DNA of 60,404 nucleotides from JBDNFP01 sp041689775 (GCA_041689775.1 JBDNFP010000114.1:1-60404); one strand, 5' to 3'. Counted from the first letter of the stretch, positions 7,856 to 16,350 are shown. Notes: generated by a model from the letters alone, not told the origin. Numbers and translations are program-made.

Positions 7856-9601
7856 TTAAAGGTTTTTCCTCTTTACCTGATCAACAATATAATCTGATGC
7901 ACGCCACGAGAGGGCGAGAATCGTCCAAGTTGGGTTCTTGTCGGCTTGCGATACAAAAGCACCACCATCAACCACGAATACGTTTTTAGCATCGTGGACC
8001 TGAGAATGTTTGTTGAGCGCAGAAGTCTTTGGATCATTACCCATCCGAACCGTACCTACCTCGTGGATGATTCTACCGGGAGCGGCCAAACCATAGTTGC
8101 GATCGGCACCCGGTTTGCTACCCGTAGCTACTCCGCCGAGCTCATGAATCATTTCTTCGAAAGTATCCTGCATGTGCTTGGCCTGTTTCACCTCGTGATC
8201 TGACCACTTGTAGTTAAATTTCAAGACCGGAATGCCAAACTTATCGACAACACTAGGGTCGATCTCACAGTAGTTATCCGCAGTCGCTATTGCTTCTCCA
8301 CGACCTGACATTCCTATGTAAGCACCGTAATAGCGGCGGTAATCATTTTTCAAGGAAGCACCGTATCCACCGCCTGCTTTCATTTGCCCGTCGGGTCCGG
8401 CGTATTTTCCGTTCATATTTTCCATACCCCAACCAAAACCGTAGCCAGGCATACCCATGCCTCCACCGTACTCAATGTGGTACCCTCTTGGGAAATCTAA
8501 TTTCTTGTTGTCAAGCCACCAAGGGGTATACACATGCATACCACCGACACCGTCTTCATTGTAGCGTTTACGATCCATCAGCATTGGCATGAATGCTCCA
8601 CGTGATGCACCCGTTGAGTCGTGCAGGTACTTACCTACCACTCCGCTAGAATTTCCTAACCCATCGGGGAAACGACTTGATTTTGAATTGAGTAAAAGCC
8701 GCGCTGATTCACAGGCGCTTGCGGCTAGTACAACAACTTTGGCCTTAATTGTATGTTCCGATAGCGTTTCTTTATCAACGTAGGAAACCCCCGTAGCTAG
8801 GCCCGTAGCCTGATCGGTAAGTACTTCACGCGCCATGGCATTGGTAATCAAAGTAACATTACCGGTAGCAAGTGAGGGCTTTACCAATACTGAGGAAGAG
8901 GAAAAATCAGCATAAGCCTGACAACCTCTGTTACATTGATTGCAATAAAAACAGGCGCCCCTGTCCTTGTTAATTGGCTTTGTAAGAATTGATAAGCGGG
9001 AAGGTATAACCGGAATATCCAGATTAGTTCCTGCTTTCTTGATCATCAACTCGTGTAAGCGGGGCTTGGGAGCGGGAAGATAAATACTATCGGGATCATT
9101 TGGCAAATTGGCATTTTCACCAAAAACTCCGATAAGTTTATCAACCTGATCGTAATAAGGTTTTACATCATCGTATCCAATGGGCCAGTCTTCTCCTAAT
9201 CCATCGATACTCTTCCGACGGAAATCATTTGGACCAAAACGCAAAGAAATGCGTCCCCAGTGATTGGTACGACCACCGAGCATACGCGACCGGAACCAGT
9301 CAAACTCTGTACCTTTGTTGCGGGTGTAAGGTTCGCCGGCAATTTCCCAGCCACCCCACGCTGCATCAAAATCACCGAAGGAACGAAAACCTGTACTTGC
9401 TCCACGCCGGGGAGATTCCCATGGCCATTTTAATTGCGTAATGTACTTAGGATCACCGGGATCATAATACCCTCCGGCTTCCAGAAGGGCAACTTTTGCC
9501 CCGGCTTTGGCTAATTGGTAGGCAGCCATACCTCCGCCCGCACCTGATCCGATAATACACACATCAAATACCGTGGCTTCTTCCTTGATCTGAAAACTCA
9601 T
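7856..9601 (-). CDS. GMC-family FAD-dependent oxidoreductase with a four-cysteine cluster
   Basis: Flavoprotein of 581 residues, the catalytic subunit partnered with the Tat-signalled subunit encoded next. The FAD-binding Rossmann motif GSGAGG is at 18-23, with the ribose-binding acidic Glu41 at the end of strand 2. The C-terminal GMC domain holds HEVGTVRMG and the final DGGAFVSQADKNPTWT segment. An insertion at 217-227 has four Cys in C-x2-C-x2-C-x3-C spacing (C217, C220, C223, C227), which suggests an iron-sulfur cluster relaying electrons from FAD, as in FAD glucose dehydrogenases of the same two-subunit type. There is no signal peptide, consistent with export as a Tat hitchhiker. The substrate (glucose, gluconate, sorbose or another polyol) cannot be decided from sequence. 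Confidence 0.85.
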   Translation of the reverse strand: MSFQIKEEATVFDVCIIGSGAGGGMAAYQLAKAGAKVALLEAGGYYDPGDPKYITQLKWPWESPRRGASTGFRSFGDFDAAWGGWEIAGEPYTRNKGTEFDWFRSRMLGGRTNHWGRISLRFGPNDFRRKSIDGLGEDWPIGYDDVKPYYDQVDKLIGVFGENANLPNDPDSIYLPAPKPRLHELMIKKAGTNLDIPVIPSRLSILTKPINKDRGACFYCNQCNRGCQAYADFSSSSVLVKPSLATGNVTLITNAMAREVLTDQATGLATGVSYVDKETLSEHTIKAKVVVLAASACESARLLLNSKSSRFPDGLGNSSGVVGKYLHDSTGASRGAFMPMLMDRKRYNEDGVGGMHVYTPWWLDNKKLDFPRGYHIEYGGGMGMPGYGFGWGMENMNGKYAGPDGQMKAGGGYGASLKNDYRRYYGAYIGMSGRGEAIATADNYCEIDPSVVDKFGIPVLKFNYKWSDHEVKQAKHMQDTFEEMIHELGGVATGSKPGADRNYGLAAPGRIIHEVGTVRMGNDPKTSALNKHSQVHDAKNVFVVDGGAFVSQADKNPTWTILALSWRASDYIVDQVKRKNL

Positions 9602-9702
9602 ATTGTTTAGGAATTGTGAAATTTTGTTAAGACTAGATCGACTTACACAAGGTTAAAACATCAATATCCTACTTGTGTTTGAGTAATTCATAAATTAAAT
9701 TA

Positions 9703-9719
9703 GTTCACAAGATGTGAAC
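9703..9719. promoter_or_regulatory. Palindromic operator-like site in divergent promoter region
   Basis: Perfect inverted repeat GTTCACA-AGA-TGTGAAC in the 197-base gap between the divergent GMC operon (start 9601) and the Sua5 gene (start 9799). Size and symmetry fit a dimeric regulator site. No regulator gene lies alongside, so the binder is unknown. Confidence 0.4.
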
Positions 9720-9798
9720 CTATCATTATTTCAATCGTGGATCGAGCACAGAACTGCATTTCAAGCCGTACCTTTACACAAAAAGAAATAATTTAAGA

Positions 9799-10752
9799 GT
9801 GAGTATTATTGGTGTAGACGTCGGAAAGGCAAGGGAATATATAATACGTGGCCAACTAGTAGCGATTCCAACCGAAACGGTATACGGGCTTGCTGGTAAT
9901 GCTTTTAACAAAGAAGCAGTACTTTCTATTTTTGAAGTAAAGCAACGACCTAGTTTTGACCCGCTGATTGTTCATACTGATTCTTTGCACTCAGTAGCAA
10001 AATTTGTCGAGTCTGTTCCGGAAGCAGCCAGAGCTTTGGCCGATGCTTTTTGGCCAGGACCGTTGACTCTGCTGCTGCCTAAGAAGGTACTTATTCCTGA
10101 TTTGGTAACCTCCGGCCTTGATACTGTGGCAGTGAGGGTACCCAATCATCCTTTAACGTTAGAATTACTCCGGTCGTTGGATTTTCCATTGGCTGCCCCT
10201 AGTGCCAATCCGTTTGGTTATATCAGCCCAACTACACCCCAACATGTGGTACAACAATTAGGTGAGAAAATTCCTTATGTACTTGATGGAGGAGCCTGCT
10301 TTATTGGAATTGAATCAACGATCGTGGGTTTCACCGGAGGAGTACCCACTGTGATGCGATTAGGCGGACTATCAGTTGAAGACATTGAATCAGTAATTGG
10401 TAAGGTAGGTTCAACGCTATATTCAAGTTCAAATCCGATGGCGCCGGGGATGTTAAAAAGCCATTATGCCCCAAGAAAACCATTATTTTTGTTTGAGCGG
10501 GAAGAGTTGAGAAGCAAAATAGCGAAGCAAAACCATGGAGTATTGTATTTTGATACCGAATCTTTGGCTGAAACTACCAGGACACTTTCAAAGACTGGCG
10601 ATTTACGGGAAGCCGCCCAACACTTATTTTGTTATTTGAGGGAGCTAGACGCAATGCCGGTGGAAGAAATTTGGGCAGAAATAGTACCTGATATAGATTT
10701 AGGGCGTGCGATAAACGATCGTTTGCGTCGGGCAGCGGCCCCGGTCCATTGA
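9799..10752 (+). CDS. L-threonylcarbamoyladenylate synthase, Sua5/YwlC type
   Basis: Makes threonylcarbamoyl-AMP from threonine, bicarbonate and ATP, the first step of t6A modification of tRNAs reading ANN codons; cytosolic. 317 residues, the long Sua5 form. The N-terminal YrdC domain has PTETVYGL (24-31), KQRP (48-51), FWPGPLT and SAPSANP-like LAAPSANPFG. After about residue 205 a linker containing SNPMAPGMLKSHYAP leads to the C-terminal Sua5 domain. The start is GTG; no in-frame ATG lies near. The following gene begins within a few tens of bases and may be cotranscribed. Confidence 0.93.
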   Translation: MSIIGVDVGKAREYIIRGQLVAIPTETVYGLAGNAFNKEAVLSIFEVKQRPSFDPLIVHTDSLHSVAKFVESVPEAARALADAFWPGPLTLLLPKKVLIPDLVTSGLDTVAVRVPNHPLTLELLRSLDFPLAAPSANPFGYISPTTPQHVVQQLGEKIPYVLDGGACFIGIESTIVGFTGGVPTVMRLGGLSVEDIESVIGKVGSTLYSSSNPMAPGMLKSHYAPRKPLFLFEREELRSKIAKQNHGVLYFDTESLAETTRTLSKTGDLREAAQHLFCYLRELDAMPVEEIWAEIVPDIDLGRAINDRLRRAAAPVH

Positions 10753-10783
10753 GGTGGGATTTACTGAGGACAATATTTTAATA

Positions 10784-11575
10784 ATGGAAACTATAGATTT
10801 TACAGAACCTTCTGCCTTTATCCTTACTACGATCTTTATGTTCCTTGGGATATTTGGGCGTTATGCGGGTATTTCGCTTATATTTAGTCTCCTTATCAAA
10901 GGAATGTTTAAAGCAAAATTTGCTTCGAGGGAAGTACAAACTAGGCCCAGACGATTAAAGCAGACCTATATTGAAATTGGATGGTCATTAATCACGTCTC
11001 TGTTCTTCGCTTTCGCCGGCACTCTTATGGTAATTCTTTGGCAAAAGGGATATACCAAGGTGTATCTTGATTGGAATACATACTCTGGTATCTGGTTCGT
11101 AATCAGTATCCTATTGGTGTTGTTTTTGCATGAAACCTACTACTATTGGCTTCACCGATGGATGCATCATCCTAAGATATACAGGTATGTGCACAAAGTA
11201 CACCATGATAGTATCACTACTTCAGCCTGGACTTCCTTTTCATTTCACCCCTACGAAAGCGTATTACAAGCGATTTTTATTCCGGTTATGACATTCATTA
11301 TTCCCCTACACTATGTCGCTATCGGAATTGTACTGGTAATAATGACCACCACCAGTGTCATCAACCACCTGAATACTGAGTTATACCCTCAGGATTTTAA
11401 TCGAAACTGGTTTGGTAGATGGTGGATTGGCGCAACGCACCATAGCTTGCATCATTCACAATTCAGGTATAACTACGGCCTTTATTTCACTTTTTGGGAC
11501 CGTTGGATGAATACGGAGAGCCCTGATTTTATCAAGCTATTTGATAAGAAAACAAGTCCCATAAAGCCTAAGTAA
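10784..11575 (+). CDS. Sterol desaturase / fatty acid hydroxylase superfamily membrane protein
   Basis: Integral membrane di-iron oxygenase-like protein, 263 residues from the ATG at 10784; a GTG ten codons upstream is possible but overlaps the previous gene's end. Three to four hydrophobic segments surround the His clusters: HETYYYWLHRWMHH at 116-129, HKVHH at 137-141, His195 (VINHLN) and THHSLHH at about 218-224. Together these give the eight-His metal site of the superfamily. Members hydroxylate or desaturate sterols, carotenoids or fatty acids; the true substrate here is unknown. It sits 32 bases after the Sua5 stop and its 3' end overlaps the convergent helicase gene by 8 bases. Confidence 0.88.
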   Translation: METIDFTEPSAFILTTIFMFLGIFGRYAGISLIFSLLIKGMFKAKFASREVQTRPRRLKQTYIEIGWSLITSLFFAFAGTLMVILWQKGYTKVYLDWNTYSGIWFVISILLVLFLHETYYYWLHRWMHHPKIYRYVHKVHHDSITTSAWTSFSFHPYESVLQAIFIPVMTFIIPLHYVAIGIVLVIMTTTSVINHLNTELYPQDFNRNWFGRWWIGATHHSLHHSQFRYNYGLYFTFWDRWMNTESPDFIKLFDKKTSPIKPK

Positions 11576-12998
11576 AAAACTGGGGATGAAAATTCATCAT
11601 GAAGACTTCATCCGTGGCTCGGGTAAGGGCAGTGTAAAGCCACCGGATAAACTCACTATTAACCTGATCTTCTGGCAGGTAGCCTTGGTCAATAAAGACA
11701 GCACTCCACTGTCCACCTTGTGATTTATGACAAGTAAGGGCGTAAGCAAATTTTACCTGTAAGGCGTTGAGGTAGGGGTCTTTTCGTAATGTTTCGGTTC
11801 TTTCCTTTTTCGACTTGATATAAAAGTAATCCTCCATGACACTTTCATAAAGCTTCTTATTATCTTCTTGATTTAACGAAGGGGAGGGAGAATGCAGGGT
11901 ATCCAAGAAAATCTTTGCTTCGAATTCAGGTTGGTTGTCAAAATCGGTGAGTCGTAGTACGGCATCGGCAAAGCGGAAACCGTGCATTTCTTCCGTTCTT
12001 TTAATTTTAAGTAGTTCTACAAAATCACCGTTAGCGATAAATCCAACCGGAGAATCTTCATCCAGAACCGTGTAATTGTTTCTAACAACCATTAATCTAT
12101 CCCCTGCATCGAGTTCGTCTTCACTGAAATTAATGACGCGCCGTATATACTGATTATACTGTACGGCGGCCTTATTGGACCGGGTAATGATGATCGTATT
12201 TTCAACGCCGTGCTTATCGTAGGCATACCGCAGCCCATCTTCCAGTTTTTCTCCGGTCATCCTGAAAATATCAGGGTAAGACTTAGTTTTAATTATTATC
12301 GCAGGTTTTTGGACGCTAAGCTGATTCCTGAGTTCTGTGGCATTGTAGAGTATTCCGGATAGCTCGTCTTGCCGCATTACCTCCGTTAGTTCTTCTTCTA
12401 CAACCGACATGTAAAAGTTTTTCTCCAAATAGCTTTTATCCAAGGCGGGGCTCACTTCTTTCCCAACCGGCGGCAACTGAGCGGTATCTCCCACGAGTAT
12501 AAGCTTGTTTCCGGGCTTTTCAAAAACGTACTCAGCAAGATCTGCCAGCAAGCTGCGGTTTCCAAAGTCAGCGTCGTCGCTGATCATGGAGGCTTCATCG
12601 ATGATGAAGAGCGTGTTTTCGTGATAATTGGGTTGTCTTTCAAAAACGAAATTGCCTGAGTAAGAGTCGGAAGTCTGTTTGTAAATTTTCTTATGGATTG
12701 TCAATGCTATTCGCTTGGAGTAGTTAGACATGACCTTGGCCGCGCGCCCGGTGGGGGCGAGAAGTACAGCATTGTATCCAAACTTTTTTACTACCTTGAT
12801 GAGAGTACTAATTATGGTCGTCTTTCCGGTTCCGGCGTACCCTTTCAAGATGAAGGCATCTCGATAACGTTCCAGACCATCTTTTTCTACCAGAAAGTCG
12901 TTCATTTTATCAAAAAAACGACCTTGACTCTCGGTAGGTTTAAAGGGGAATTGCTTGGTAAGTAATGATGAAGGTGTCAGATCGTCTGATGGTGGCAT
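11568..12998 (-). CDS. RecD2/Dda-like SF1 DNA helicase
   Basis: ATP-dependent DNA helicase of superfamily 1B, 476 residues from the ATG at 12998 (MPPSDDL). The frame extends 27 codons further to an ATG at 13079, but that extension encodes a repeated ANYITT segment from a 21-bp tandem duplication, and a -7-like box lies 13 bases before 12998, so I prefer the short form. Walker A is GYAGTGKTT (53-61); motif II is IIDEAS; the C-terminal UvrD_C_2 region has FAYALTCHKSQGGQW and YTALTRA. The N-terminal domain of true RecD2 is missing, so it is closer to Dda/Pif1-like stand-alone helicases. Role in repair or replication is inferred. Its 3' end overlaps the sterol desaturase-family gene. Confidence 0.85.
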   Translation of the reverse strand: MPPSDDLTPSSLLTKQFPFKPTESQGRFFDKMNDFLVEKDGLERYRDAFILKGYAGTGKTTIISTLIKVVKKFGYNAVLLAPTGRAAKVMSNYSKRIALTIHKKIYKQTSDSYSGNFVFERQPNYHENTLFIIDEASMISDDADFGNRSLLADLAEYVFEKPGNKLILVGDTAQLPPVGKEVSPALDKSYLEKNFYMSVVEEELTEVMRQDELSGILYNATELRNQLSVQKPAIIIKTKSYPDIFRMTGEKLEDGLRYAYDKHGVENTIIITRSNKAAVQYNQYIRRVINFSEDELDAGDRLMVVRNNYTVLDEDSPVGFIANGDFVELLKIKRTEEMHGFRFADAVLRLTDFDNQPEFEAKIFLDTLHSPSPSLNQEDNKKLYESVMEDYFYIKSKKERTETLRKDPYLNALQVKFAYALTCHKSQGGQWSAVFIDQGYLPEDQVNSEFIRWLYTALTRATDEVFMMNFHPQFFT

Positions 12999-13009
12999 AT
13001 TTAATAGTT

Positions 13010-13017
13010 CAAACGTA
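13010..13017 (-). promoter_or_regulatory. Putative -7 box (TACGTTTG) of the helicase gene
   Basis: On the minus strand TACGTTTG fits TAnnTTTG and ends 11 bases before the preferred helicase ATG. Its upstream half falls in the first copy of the 21-bp tandem repeat. No -33 TTTG is seen at the usual spacing, so support is moderate. Confidence 0.35.
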
Positions 13018-13055
13018 GTGATGTAATTGGCTATCGTAGTGATGTAATTGGCTAT
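13014..13055. repeat. Perfect 21-bp tandem duplication
   Basis: Bases 13014-13034 and 13035-13055 are identical head-to-tail copies (beginning CGTAGTGATGTAATTGG). The unit is a multiple of three, so the upstream extension of the helicase frame stays open. It lies at the helicase promoter/leader. Confidence 0.95.
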
Positions 13056-13221
13056 GAATGGGAAACTGTGGTTGAACATGTTTAGTCTCCCGAAAGTAAT
13101 TATTTAACTTGATTATGCGAGTGGATCATCAAGTTTGAATTCATCTCTCTGCAACCTTCGAGTTTTTTGATTTCAAAATACTATATTGTACAACCTAATC
13201 TTAAGCTAAACCTTCTAATAT

Positions 13222-13659
13222 ATGCAAGTACATCAAATTATCGCCGGCAAAACCATTGATTCAATTTGGTCAGTCAATCCGGAAAGTACTGTTTTTGAAG
13301 CATTGGAAATTCTCGAAAGTAGAAATATTGGAGCCGTATTGGTACTGGAATCTGATAAATTGGTGGGGATCTTCTCGGAACGGGATTATGCGCGTAAAGG
13401 TATATTACGCGGAAGAGCTTCCAAAGATACTCTTATCAAAGATGTGATGACCAGTAAAGTAATCACGGTTGATATTGAGCAGAAGATTGAGGAGTGTATG
13501 GAGATTATGTCTGAAAAGCATATTAGGCACTTACCTGTGACCAAAGGAAGCGAGTTAATTGGAATTATCTCCATTAATGATATCGTTACTGCTATTATCC
13601 GAGAACAAAAGGCTCACATTAAGTCTTTGGAAAGCTATATTTCGGGAAGTCCTTATTAA
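13222..13659 (+). CDS. Two-CBS-domain protein
   Basis: Small soluble protein of 145 residues made of two CBS domains (about 10-60 and 75-130), with motifs GAVLVLESDKLVGIFSERD and HLPVTKGSELIGIISINDIV. Paired CBS domains form a Bateman module that binds adenine nucleotides such as AMP, ATP or NADH; stand-alone versions act as energy or redox sensors on partner proteins. No partner domain is fused and neighbours give no clear partner. It begins a rightward run of genes reaching coaD. Confidence 0.88.
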   Translation: MQVHQIIAGKTIDSIWSVNPESTVFEALEILESRNIGAVLVLESDKLVGIFSERDYARKGILRGRASKDTLIKDVMTSKVITVDIEQKIEECMEIMSEKHIRHLPVTKGSELIGIISINDIVTAIIREQKAHIKSLESYISGSPY

Positions 13660-13702
13660 GCCTGATTTCGGAATTAATTTACGCGGATACTCAAAGGTTG
13701 GC

Positions 13703-13710
13703 TATATTTG
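13703..13710 (+). promoter_or_regulatory. Putative -7 box (TATATTTG) of the NUDIX-DUF3822-coaD group
   Basis: TATATTTG fits TAnnTTTG, 25 bases before the GTG start of the NUDIX gene. TTAC at 13679-13682, 20 bases upstream, is only a weak match to the -33 element. Confidence 0.4.
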
Positions 13711-13734
13711 CACACCAAAAAATGAGCGTTACTT

Positions 13735-14223
13735 GTGGAAAAAGTAAGAGAAGAGGTACTACGGCTTTACGGTAATCGTTTGCGTACCAGAGTTTGTGGA
13801 ATATGTACCATTGACGATATGATCTTGATGGTACGTCACAAAGGTATTGGCCTGACGGATACTTTCTGGTGTCCACCGGGTGGAGGGATAAAATTTGCCG
13901 AAACAGCACATCAGGCTCTGGAAAGAGAGTTTTTGGAAGAAACTGGGTTAATTATCAAACCCAGGCAACTTTTGTTCGTCAATGAGTTTCTCGAACCGCC
14001 GCTTCATGCCATGGAGTTGTTTTTTATGACCCAAATACTTGGTGGTGAACTCGAAATGGGCAAGGATCCGGAAATGTCCGAGAATAACCAGATCATTACG
14101 GAGGTGGAGTTAATGAGTTTTGAAAAGATAAAATCATTTCCTCCCAACGAGGTTCATCGGATGTTTCAGTTCTGCACTACCTACGATGACGTATTTACCT
14201 TGAAGGGGTATTTACAAGTATAA
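13735..14223 (+). CDS. NUDIX hydrolase
   Basis: Hydrolase of nucleoside-diphosphate-linked compounds, 162 residues. The Nudix box G-x5-E-x7-REUxEExGU is complete at about 50-72 (GGIKFAE, then REFLEETGL). The start is GTG at 13735; an ATG at 13722 is out of frame and soon meets a stop, so it is excluded. Substrate cannot be assigned. DUF3822 begins 6 bases after the stop and coaD follows, so the three are probably one transcript. Confidence 0.88.
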   Translation: MEKVREEVLRLYGNRLRTRVCGICTIDDMILMVRHKGIGLTDTFWCPPGGGIKFAETAHQALEREFLEETGLIIKPRQLLFVNEFLEPPLHAMELFFMTQILGGELEMGKDPEMSENNQIITEVELMSFEKIKSFPPNEVHRMFQFCTTYDDVFTLKGYLQV

Positions 14224-14229
14224 ATTAGC

Positions 14230-15147
14230 ATGAGAAACAATTTGTCAATAACTACAAAAATGGGAAATCATTTGATCCCTACTGTCAAAGTAGCCTTGGA
14301 GTCATTTGATTTGGAAAGCACGGCTAATTGTACGCTATGCCTAGAAATTGAAGAATCGCGGTTCCGGTTTTGCTTTATTGATGAAACCAACATGAGTTGT
14401 GTTTGGTTGGAAGACTATGCTTTTGATACCTTCCTGAGAGGAGATGATTACCTGCGAAATCTTAAAACCTTAGTTGCAGAGCACCCTTATTTGGCCTCTG
14501 AACGCTGGAAAGACATTAAGGTTTCGGTTAACACCCACGCTTTTACTTTAATTCCAGCCTCCCTTTTCCGGAAAGAATACGCGAGTGACTACCTGCAACT
14601 ATCCACTGGAAAACCAATTCGTGCTGATTACAAGGTGCTGTATTATCGATTGCCCCACGTTAATGCTTACACTGTGTTTTCTATGCCAAGTAAGTGGTCA
14701 GATTGGCTATTAAACCAATATACATGGCAGAGCATGGAGTTCTATCATTTGACAAGTCCGTTAATTATTGGTACCATTGTTAGTCATCGGGAATTCAACG
14801 AATCCAGGCTAGTTACTTTACATCTGGAAGAGGATTACTTTACTATGATTTATTCTGACAGGGAGGAATTGAAGTTTTGCAATCGCTTTGCATATCAAAA
14901 TCCCTTAGAGTTTACATATATCGTACTTTTTAGTTTGAACCAACTGGGCGTTTTACCGGAGGAAGTAAAAGTAAAATTATACGGTGAAATAACCCCTTAT
15001 TCAGAATTGTACGGTGAGCTTTCTAAGTTTATTCCTGAGCTGCAATTCGGAAAAAATCCGAGTACCCTTAAATACATTGACCAATTCGAGGATATTCCGG
15101 AGCATCGTTACTTTGGGCTGTTAAATTCATTTCTGGTCCTTTCCTGA
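14230..15147 (+). CDS. DUF3822 family protein
   Basis: Protein of 305 residues that I recognise as the Bacteroidota-restricted DUF3822 family, usually next to coaD as here. It has no signal peptide or membrane segment. The alternation of two beta-rich halves (strands near 35-55, 120-135 and 185-205, TLHLEEDYFTMIYSD) suggests a duplicated, possibly actin-like or PilM-like fold; that is inference. Function is unknown. It is 6 bases after the NUDIX gene and 18 bases before coaD. Confidence 0.75.
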   Translation: MRNNLSITTKMGNHLIPTVKVALESFDLESTANCTLCLEIEESRFRFCFIDETNMSCVWLEDYAFDTFLRGDDYLRNLKTLVAEHPYLASERWKDIKVSVNTHAFTLIPASLFRKEYASDYLQLSTGKPIRADYKVLYYRLPHVNAYTVFSMPSKWSDWLLNQYTWQSMEFYHLTSPLIIGTIVSHREFNESRLVTLHLEEDYFTMIYSDREELKFCNRFAYQNPLEFTYIVLFSLNQLGVLPEEVKVKLYGEITPYSELYGELSKFIPELQFGKNPSTLKYIDQFEDIPEHRYFGLLNSFLVLS

Positions 15148-15165
15148 ATTTTGTAAATTTCTCCT

Positions 15166-15630
15166 ATGAAGCGCATCGCCCTTTTTCCAGGCTCCTTTGA
15201 CCCGTTCACCAAAGGTCATCAGGACATCGTTTTACGTGGCCTCAATTTGTTTGATGAAGTGGTGATTGGTATTGGTAAAAACGCAAATAAGCAACGCTAT
15301 TTCTCTCTCGATGTGATGAAGTTTCACATCGAGAAGACCTTTCAGAATCAGCCGAATGTAAGAGTAATATCCTATGATGATTTGACCGCCCGGATGGCGA
15401 GGGAGGTTGGGGCCCGATTTTTACTAAGGGGATTGAGAAATACCACCGACTTTGAATACGAAAATGGTATTTCTCAGGTAAACAGATACGTATACGAAGA
15501 AATAGAGACGGTGTTCCTGATAACTACTCCGCTGCTAGCTCCCATAAGTTCCAGTATCATCCGGGATTTGCACCGGTACGGACAAAAAGTAGATGAGTTT
15601 CTGCCTTACGACCTAGGCCAAGAATTATGA
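15166..15630 (+). CDS. coaD: Phosphopantetheine adenylyltransferase
   Basis: Transfers AMP from ATP to 4'-phosphopantetheine, giving dephospho-CoA in CoA biosynthesis; cytosolic hexamer in the family. 154 residues, the usual length. The nucleotidyltransferase signature GSFDPFTKGH is at 9-18, LLRGLRNTTDFEYE binds the pantetheine side, and ISSSIIRDL near 128-136 is the C-terminal ATP-site motif. The last 6 bases overlap the 3' end of the convergent DUF983 gene. Confidence 0.96.
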   Translation: MKRIALFPGSFDPFTKGHQDIVLRGLNLFDEVVIGIGKNANKQRYFSLDVMKFHIEKTFQNQPNVRVISYDDLTARMAREVGARFLLRGLRNTTDFEYENGISQVNRYVYEEIETVFLITTPLLAPISSSIIRDLHRYGQKVDEFLPYDLGQEL

Positions 15631-16038
15631 GATCGCCAACTCTATCTTTTTCTGACGGGCGGCTTCCCCTTTTTCATCATCATATTTTACAAAAATATTG
15701 ATCCAGATGATCCGCGCGGTTCTAAATAAAACAGGTACTAAAATAATGATGGTAGGTATCAAGGCACCTAATACGTAGTTGATATCAAAATTGAAAAATA
15801 ACACAAATACCACAAAAAAAGCTACGGTTAAGGCTACCGATAGTGCGTAACTTATGTACATGGCACCTACGTAAAACCCGGGCTCCCGCAAGAATGATTC
15901 CTCACAATAACTACATTTTGGATTAATCTTGTCGAAATTTTTCAGATCGTACGGATTCTTGGTGATGAAAAATGTCCCTTCGTTACATTTAGGACAGGTG
16001 TTGGTCGTAATACTATATATTTTTGATCCTTTTAACAT
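15625..16038 (-). CDS. DUF983 family membrane protein with two CxxC motifs
   Basis: Small inner-membrane protein of 137 residues. An N-terminal zinc-ribbon-like part has CPKC (15-18) and CSYC (42-45); two hydrophobic helices follow at about 60-82 and 87-106, then a basic C-terminal tail. This is the DUF983 family, function unknown. It lies 12 bases downstream of the thioredoxin gene on the same strand, so a redox or metal link is conceivable but not shown. Convergent overlap of 6 bases with coaD. Confidence 0.82.
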   Translation of the reverse strand: MLKGSKIYSITTNTCPKCNEGTFFITKNPYDLKNFDKINPKCSYCEESFLREPGFYVGAMYISYALSVALTVAFFVVFVLFFNFDINYVLGALIPTIIILVPVLFRTARIIWINIFVKYDDEKGEAARQKKIELAIS

Positions 16039-16050
16039 TTGAAAATACGG

Positions 16051-16350
16051 TTAATTTATATGCTTTTGTAAGGTAGATACTATTTGCTTTGCGCTTTGAT
16101 AACCAGACTGCCGCCATTTTATTTGGCCGTTTTTAAAGAGTATCAAAGTCGGTACTGATTGAATACGATATTGAGTAGCGGTTTTCTTGTTCTTGTCTAT
16201 ATCAATTTTTGTAATACTAACCTTTCCCTTCATCTGCCTAGATACATCTTCAAGTACTGGTTTTAGCATTTTGCAAGGACCGCACCATTCTGCCGTAAAG
16301 TTCACTAGTACTAGTTCACCTGAGTGTATAGTTTCTTTAATATTTATCAC
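16051..16350 (-). CDS. trxA: Thioredoxin
   Basis: Cytosolic thiol-disulfide reductase, 99 residues, slightly shorter than E. coli thioredoxin (about 108) because the N-terminal helix is trimmed. Active site WCGPC at 22-26, buried Asp/Lys context in KIDIDKNK, and the cis-proline loop SVPTLILF are all present. The start is GTG at 16350; no nearby ATG exists in frame. It precedes DUF983 by 12 bases, probably an operon. Other Trx-fold paralogues are likely elsewhere in the genome. Confidence 0.93.
   Translation of the reverse strand: MINIKETIHSGELVLVNFTAEWCGPCKMLKPVLEDVSRQMKGKVSITKIDIDKNKKTATQYRIQSVPTLILFKNGQIKWRQSGYQSAKQIVSTLQKHIN

Noticed and set aside
7946..8783. Open frames antisense to the GMC oxidoreductase gene
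   Set aside because: No recognisable domains and the opposite strand holds a complete conserved gene; shadow frames.
12999..13079. N-terminal extension of the helicase
   Set aside because: It is largely encoded by the 21-bp tandem duplication and overlaps the putative promoter.
13722..13724. ATG as start of the NUDIX gene
   Set aside because: Out of frame with the NUDIX domain and meets a stop after 17 codons; the in-frame GTG at 13735 is used.
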